From Phallusia mammillata (lineage: Eukaryota; Chordata; Ascidiacea; Phlebobranchia; Ascidiidae), in assembly GCA_003260075.1 (NCBI GenBank), contig QLIY01000150.1, forward strand, positions 154,110 through 218,109: a DNA stretch of 64,000 nucleotides, written 5' to 3'. The notes below the pieces were generated by a model. The model saw nothing but the letters and a program-made list of their open reading frames with translations. It was not told the DNA's origin and ran no database searches. How positions within the stretch are numbered: position 1 is the stretch's first letter; each line of letters begins with the position of its first letter. This document shows, piece after piece, positions 60,101 to 64,000 of this stretch. The translations under genes and the position numbers were made by a program.

Positions 60101-62999
60101 ACAAGAACTTTAGGGGTGCACCAAACCCAAAAAGGTTGAAGAGCACTGATCTAAAGCATTGTTACTTTAATCTTTTTAGGCACACCAGTAACCTATAGGT
60201 TGGTTTTAGGAACAAAAAGGATTGAAATTAGGTTGTTTATAGCTAGGGATGTTCAAAGTAGAATATCGAATCCAGTTAGATTCGAATCTATTTTTGCCGT
60301 TTATATCGGGTAATTGGAACCGATATAAATGTGTGCTCTCGCCGTTGGTAAAAATGTAAACACATGCGTTACGTTTTTACGTCGATGCCCGGTCATTGTA
60401 CCAGTTGCAAAAGACGGCAAGTGACTCGTCGCTGTCAAATCAGGGAGCGCTATACAACGCCATAACGCCAAGTCACGAGTCGCTATAACAACGCCGTAAC
60501 GACGGTAGTGCATTTGAAGCATAATTAACGATTAGCGCACTTGTTACGCATCTGATCACGTCATTACGTATATGCCATTAAACGAAGTACCCTCGACGTT
60601 CTGCAACGTGTTACCAGCAACTAATTGATTTCCGACTTTGACAACAAAAAACGTTTAACGGTCATGGCGTTAGGCAGTGATTGGAAGCATGGGATTGTCT
60701 GATAATATCGCAAAACAGTAAAGGAGTCCCAAACACATGACGATTGGGTCAAACGTAAAAATGTAGTGAGTAAACGCTGCAAAGTTCATATTTTGTGTTG
60801 CAAAATCGCAGGTAGTTGATTTGAAATTGAAATAATTAATCACCCAATTTCCAAACTTGGTTTGCTAGGGTGCCTGTTTTTGCAGTTGTTTTAGGTTAAC
60901 AAACGTTACATATTTGGCTGCTAGGGAGTCTATGTCAGTCCTCTACCACCATACAAATCAAATTACCTCAGCATGCTTACAACATATTCACTTCTACTGA
61001 AGGCAATAAAAATCACTGAATAAAATTGTTATAATTATTTTTTAACCTTATGTTAATTTTTCTGGCTTTGTGGATTTTGGGGCATTTAGTTTCAATGCAG
61101 TTGTGCAAAGATTTTTGCCAGGGTTTTTCTTTGTTTTGGTTGGTTCTTTTTTACATTCTAAATGAAGAATATGTTTTATAATGTATTAAACTGTTCTACT
61201 TTAGTTGTTGTCAAGATTAATGATTGCACAGTCAAAAATAATGTAAGAATTGGATTCGATATTCTAGATTCGAAACAATTATTCTAGAATACTCAGCTAT
61301 TTTACTTTGAACATCCCTATTTATAGCGTTGCATAGCATTTTGTTGACAAATTTTAAAACATGACTTTCCTGACGAAATTTGTCACGGCAAACGAAAGTT
61401 TTCTCACAAAAAAATTGTCACGGAAACTTGTAGTAAGGGCCGAGTGGTCAGCACAACCGCGAAATACAGATTTCTGCTGCTGCAAATTATTTTTTAAACA
61501 AATCCTAATGTGACATCACAATATGTTTTATGACGCAGCTGTGTCACGCGAGTTTGCGGTGATGTTTAGCGATTACGACGGAAAGTTGGTTGGACTGAAC
61601 TCAATGAGAATGAGCGTCGTCGCGAAAGTGAAGGAAACAAAAAAGTTGTTCGCTGACCGATTCGAATTCCGACTGGACAATAAGGAAGCAATTGATATTA
61701 AGGTATGTAGATATTGTATAGGATTGTGTATGTGGACAATGATGTTTTTTTAATTGCTTGATGAGGTTTTATCGTTTGTATGTGAGTATGTCGAAAACGT
61801 TTTACATTGTTGGCACATTAGCCAACTAAATTTGTTTTTGACAAACACTGAACTGAAAAACTAGTGATGTTACAAACCGAATATTCAGCCGGAACCGAAT
61901 CTTTTTCGAACACGAACATCGATGTCTACTGTTTTGAAATTTTTACATTTTATCGTCATAAATTTCAAATTTACATCAAAATATGAGCTAATATCTATTT
62001 CTACGAAATGGGAGAGTTTTCTCACATATGATCACATAGAACATGTTTTTTACGTTCAACACTTGCTGTAAGTTAAAAAAATATGTTTTTTTAGTTGGAC
62101 AAGGACAAACTTCGTGTTGGCAAAGAACACTCGGTTGTGGTGAATTTGACCAATCCGCTACCGGTACGACTTACCAACGTCACAATTACACTCGAAGGTC
62201 CAGGGATAAGCTCGCCACTGATTCGAAAACTCAAGTAAGTATTCGTTTTCATTGTCCTGGCATACAGACGCCACTTCCAGCCTGAACTATACATAAGTGA
62301 GCAGTAAACCTCAATCCATCAATCCAGGCCCGTTTGGACCACACAAAAATTGTCAGGATTAGGCGAAGATCCGGATTAACCGATACCAGTTAGTTAAAGC
62401 TTTACCACATTACAAATCTTTGTACCTCAAATTTTGTCCGGATTAGGCGAAGATCCAGACTAACCGAATCTGGTTTAACGGAGGTTCAACACACGACCTG
62501 GGGATTTTAGTTTTGTCCCGTTCCTGAACAATAAAAGCGAAATGTATTTTGGGACTGCTTGAGTGGCTTTTAGGTACCTTCGCACTATATTCATGAAAGA
62601 GGATCACACATTGCTCATAATAAATACTCACAGAAATGCCTAGCATTGCGTTATAAATACTTCCACTTGCGGCTATTTGTATGACTTGACTGTTGATGTA
62701 GACTGTTTTGACCAATCACAACAGGTTAAAACAAGTATATTTATTATATATGTTTTAGCCGTAGTGTAGTAGCTGGTGGGCCCCCCCCCCAGACTGTTTT
62801 GACCAATCACAACAGGTTAAAACAAGTATATTTATTATGTTTTAGCCGTAGTGTAGTAGCTGGTGGAACGGCCCAAATGACCTTCATGATTCAGCCTAAA
62901 AAAGTCGGACGAAGGGCGCTCCTAGTGGACGTCGATGCCAAGCAGGTCAAGGATATTAAAAGTCACCTTGAAGTCGACGTGGTTGAAAGTGTCCAGTGA
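48153..62999 (+). CDS. transglutaminase (protein-glutamine gamma-glutamyltransferase)
   Basis: Transglutaminase is a calcium-dependent enzyme that cross-links protein Gln and Lys side chains. Fifteen exons (48153-48216, 50489-50677, 51962-52115, 52384-52490, 53459-53577, 54341-54469, 55187-55376, 56000-56120, 56939-57087, 57584-57691, 58106-58321, 59063-59257, 61539-61702, 62095-62234, 62846-62999) give 732 residues, all joins in phase. The order is N-terminal beta-sandwich ([16 protein letters not shown]), catalytic core, then two beta-barrels ([14 protein letters not shown]). The triad is intact: Cys303 in YGQCWVF, His361 in NFHVWNE and Asp384 in AIDATPQE, with the same 58- and 23-residue spacings as human TGM2. 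There is no signal peptide, and the N-terminus [12 protein letters not shown] could be acylated. The acceptor of exon 8 is replaced by a 26-G run. A chordate TGM, but the paralogue is unassigned. Confidence 0.93.
48838..48985. mobile_element. ~145-bp foldback element
   Basis: Two ~50-bp near-inverse arms share CCAGTATTTGCG, AAAG..CATG, CGTTTCGACA and TTTCTT, around a short centre at about 48895-48930. No target duplication is clear. It lies in intron 1 of the transglutaminase gene. Confidence 0.7.
49090..49560. repeat. tandem segment pair across G10 (49325-49334)
   Basis: A ~235-bp segment starting TTTGTAGCAGGTTTATCG (49090-49324) recurs at 49335-49560. The second copy has deletions of about 10 and 5 bp. 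This is one of the longest units and lies in transglutaminase intron 1. Confidence 0.92.
51142..51412. repeat. tandem segment pair across G10 (51273-51282)
   Basis: A ~130-bp segment starting AACTAATTCAAATTCC recurs. It differs by small indels (GATCTGGTCGT versus CTGATCGT, and CTGGG added in the second copy). It lies in transglutaminase intron 2. Confidence 0.92.
52706..53180. mobile_element. 459-bp hAT-type element
   Basis: The element (52714-53172) has inverted ends CAGTGGTTCTCAACCT and AGGTTGAGAAACACTG, one mismatch. It is flanked by perfect 8-bp target duplications CACTAGAC. GCGACCCCxx words near both ends are typical of this hAT group. It is non-coding and lies in transglutaminase intron 4. 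Confidence 0.9.
53237..53330. repeat. dispersed GGCCCGAATCAAGCCCG repeat, copy 1
   Basis: TCTGGCCCGAATCAAGCCCG at 53238 resembles CAGGCCAGAATCAAGCCCG at about 63529. Both are followed by further GCCCG/CCCGA words and end in a CAACTCT-type word. It looks like a degenerate dispersed element of unknown class. Confidence 0.4.
53868..54072. repeat. tandem segment pair across G10 (53966-53975)
   Basis: A ~97-bp segment from ACCCAGAGAACCTACAAG to GCATCAATAAAA occurs on both sides with two or three substitutions. It lies in transglutaminase intron 5. Confidence 0.92.
54528..54632 (+). mobile_element. tRNA-Leu-like SINE head or pseudo-tRNA
   Basis: An A-box-like TGACCGAATGG (54536-54546) is followed by TCTTAAGCGCCAGACCC. 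A perfect B box GGTTCGAACCC lies at 54609-54619, with a long variable-arm-like stretch between. The layout fits leucine tRNA. The acceptor stem does not pair well, so it is a pseudogene or SINE head. A second partial A-box-like unit, CAAATGGTTAAAAGCGCTTGG, follows at about 54636. It lies in transglutaminase intron 6. Confidence 0.5.
54705..55075. repeat. segment pair bounding a 222-bp insert between two G-runs
   Basis: The segment CCCGAACTTTAAAAGAACTC through GAACCAGAGTTG occurs at 54713-54772 and again at 55016-55075. Between them lie G11 (54773-54783), a 222-bp sequence, and G10 (55006-55015). The insert begins ACAGTTCTAAGATGTCTAGG, which closely matches the end of transglutaminase exon 7 and its donor at 55357-55380. 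Confidence 0.85.
55714..55723. repeat. G10 run without visible duplicated flank
   Basis: GTATTT precedes the run and TTGAATATTTTAAACTC follows. No copy of either flank is adjacent. Confidence 0.85.
55975..56000. repeat. 26-G tract replacing a splice acceptor
   Basis: The tract abuts GAATTCCC, the start of transglutaminase exon 8, where an AG with a pyrimidine tract should be. The last G is counted as the first exon base from the reading frame. Confidence 0.9.
56249..56369. repeat. tandem segment pair across G11 (56305-56315)
   Basis: A ~54-bp segment, AGCTT.TGTTGAAACTTGC through AGTATTTGAAG, lies on both sides. It is nearly identical and lies in transglutaminase intron 8. Confidence 0.9.
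56449..56836. repeat. tandem segment pair across G10 (56640-56649)
   Basis: A ~190-bp segment, AACGTCAGCAAGTC through CCATTATTGTGAGC, recurs. The second copy lacks about 10 bp near TTGTTGTTGATTTTGTCG. It lies in transglutaminase intron 8. Confidence 0.92.
57719..58034. repeat. tandem segment pair across G10 (57870-57879)
   Basis: A ~150-bp segment, TTTTGCGAACAAATATTTTT through AAAATCACATAGTT, recurs with several substitutions. It lies in transglutaminase intron 10. Confidence 0.92.
58387..58563. mobile_element. 161-bp hAT-type MITE
   Basis: The element (58395-58555) has 15-bp ends CAGTGGTTCTTAACC and GGTTAAGAACCCCTG, one mismatch, and perfect 8-bp target duplications ACCTAGAC. The fragment at 21870 belongs to the same family. 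It lies in transglutaminase intron 11. Confidence 0.9.
59258..59346 (+). CDS. possible alternative 3' end of the transglutaminase (exon 12 read-through)
   Basis: If the donor after exon 12 (GAAA|GTAAAT) is not used, the frame stays open for 29 more codons and stops at TAA 59344-59346. The added peptide, beginning [16 protein letters not shown] and ending MHISGA, has the alternating pattern of the beta-barrel strand that canonical exon 13 supplies ([17 protein letters not shown]...MSVVAKV). An AATAAA lies 17 bp after the stop. The isoform would keep the catalytic core but lose most of the beta-barrels. Confidence 0.4.
59363..59368 (+). terminator. candidate internal polyadenylation signal
   Basis: AATAAA lies just after the read-through stop at 59346. 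A second AATAAA is near 59400. Either could end a truncated transglutaminase mRNA. Confidence 0.4.
59703..60079. repeat. segment triplicated around two G10 runs
   Basis: A ~92-bp segment, GAAAATTCACCAACATATGC through TTTACCTTTTAGGT, occurs at 59703-59794, 59823-59914 and 59988-60079, with G10 at 59795-59804 and 59915-59924. The only ambiguous base of the window (n at 59950) lies between copies two and three. The 59925-59950 bridge resembles 59476-59502. Confidence 0.93.
60236..61327. mobile_element. 1,076-bp non-autonomous hAT-type element
   Basis: The element (60244-61319) has 17-bp perfect inverted ends TAGGGATGTTCAAAGTA and perfect 8-bp target duplications TTTATAGC. Subterminal ATTCGAATC/GATTCGAAAC words are also inverted. 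No transposase frame is present. It fills much of transglutaminase intron 12, between the alternative 3' end and exon 13. Confidence 0.9.
62352..62475. repeat. short direct repeat GGATTAGGCGAAGATCC
   Basis: GGATTAGGCGAAGATCCGG with ATTAACCGA (62355-62382) recurs as GGATTAGGCGAAGATCCAG with ACTAACCGA (62440-62467), about 85 bp apart. It lies in transglutaminase intron 14. Confidence 0.75.
62695..62876. repeat. tandem segment pair across C10 (62781-62790)
   Basis: A ~85-bp segment, AGACTGTTTTGACCAATC through GTAGCTGGTGG, includes the acceptor and first bases of transglutaminase exon 15 and occurs on both sides. This is the only junction where the homopolymer is C on this strand. Confidence 0.93.
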
Positions 63000-63155
63000 T
63001 AAATCAAACGAAGAAATCAATCAAACGAATACGACATTTCGGTTCTTGCCTGGTTTTATGGGACAATTTAAAACCGAGGCATGAAAGGAAATTGGTTTTG
63101 AAGATATTCAGTCAAACATATCCCACCAGTCTCCAAGCATATGTTATTTTAAGTG

Positions 63156-63161
63156 AATAAA
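63156..63161 (+). terminator. polyadenylation signal of the transglutaminase gene
   Basis: AATAAA lies 157 bp past the transglutaminase stop codon. Confidence 0.55.
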
Positions 63162-64000
63162 ATGCATGTTGACAATGAACAAATCATGTATTCTTTCGTT
63201 TACTAATTCATTTTCTTTACTGTTATTTCATTCTTAATTATGTTACCCAACCCTTAAAAGCCTATTTTATTGAGTGAATATTTCTGAAACAAGGGTTTCA
63301 CACAAAAGACGCATGTGGGTATAGTTTGTTTCCATCAATTAGTTCTTTGTTAATTACTCGTTTTTTGTGTCATACCGTTTAATACGCATCAACTGATTGT
63401 GCTTGTTGTTGTACATGCTATAGGTCAGACTAGCCAGCGGATTCAAAATTTGAGCCCGAACCCGAAAGTACAAGCCGAAATTCAAAGCCCAAAAGTTAAT
63501 AAAATTGCGGCACAAATGATGTGATGTCAGGCCAGAATCAAGCCCGTCCTATCCTAACTTAAACCCGAATGCGACTAAAAGTCCTAGGCAGATTCACAAC
63601 TCTACAAAATGATCGAATTTCAAATGGTATTGTAAAGATTTTTAAATTCCTTTTTGGGTGACCCACAAAAATAGGCACATAAAGTCTAGTGGTCGAAAGT
63701 ATATAAAAGCAGACCTGTTATGTATCTGAATTTTCGCTGAACTAAAATTGAGGGTGCCAACTTCTGCAGTAAAGAAGGCAGTGCATTTCCATATAGTGCA
63801 TGTTAGCAAACCTGGGTATAATTAACACCGAAAATCATTGGGTACTTTTATGTCAAACAGGGTACATTCGTAGGGACTTCCCGTATTTTTTCTGGGTGAT
63901 TGATACCCAAACCAATTTGGGTATCGTACTTACCAAATTTTCGTTTTTGGGTATAATGGGACCCTCAACATTGTGGGGTAAACACTACCCAAATAAAAAA
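63162..64000. other. 3' intergenic sequence with repeats
   Basis: No gene is seen. The second copy of the GCCCGAA dispersed repeat lies at about 63430-63605. From 63810 to the end the words GGGTA and TACCC recur about ten times, which suggests the start of another low-complexity or inverted-repeat element cut by the window edge. Confidence 0.45.

Noticed and set aside
60301-60522. 73-codon open frame, minus strand
   Set aside because: It lies wholly inside the non-autonomous hAT element and shows no transposase motif.

Overview
This is a stretch of an AT-rich, compact, intron-rich animal genome. Nine recognisable genes lie in 64 kb, introns run from about 65 bp to 2.2 kb, and GT-AG boundaries join every exon in phase except where a G-run interrupts (LRR exon 7, transglutaminase exon 8). 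The gene set (axonemal dynein heavy chain, RITA, BBIP1, STIP1, GLRX5, TIMM8, SLC43A3-like, transglutaminase), the tight spacing and the heavy polymorphism between duplicated segments suggest an invertebrate chordate, most likely a Ciona-type tunicate. The species is inferred, not shown.

Layout. 1-1072 (+): C-terminal end of a dynein heavy chain. 1495-2503 (-): two-exon TIMM8. 4571-4774 (+): BBIP1, followed only 35 bp later by RITA (4810-9514, +, seven exons), possibly one transcription unit. 12129-22823 (-): a 14-exon gene for a ~969-residue leucine-rich-repeat protein I cannot match to a named family. 23508-23901 (+): a doubtful two-exon small gene. 28472-29857 (-): intronless SLC43A3-like transporter. 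37633-38217 (-): mitochondrial monothiol glutaredoxin GLRX5, divergent from STIP1/Hop (39118-44620, +, 12 exons). 48153-62999 (+): a 15-exon transglutaminase with an intact Cys-His-Asp triad and a possible alternative, truncated 3' end at 59346. The gene-poor parts (9.5-12.1, 22.8-28.5, 29.9-37.6 and 44.6-48.2 kb) hold transposon remnants or nothing I can identify.

The strongest unexplained structure is a set of about 33 poly-G runs, nearly all 10-12 G, plus four long ones (71, 63, 28 and 26 G). All but one (a C10 at 62781) read as G on this strand. Almost every short run sits exactly between two diverged tandem copies of a 30-240 bp segment. Two runs break otherwise perfect exons, and at one junction the two copies differ by presence or absence of a hAT element. 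I read these as contig joins that carry both alleles of overlapping ends, with a gap symbol turned into G; a real poly-G-linked duplication process is the alternative. Gene models here use one copy per pair.

Mobile DNA is mostly short non-autonomous hAT elements with precise 8-bp target duplications (171, 13970, 31712, 52714, 58395, 60244), foldback elements (35244, 48841, 36864), a tRNA-Leu-like SINE head (54528) and a possible hammerhead-like inverted pair (42317).
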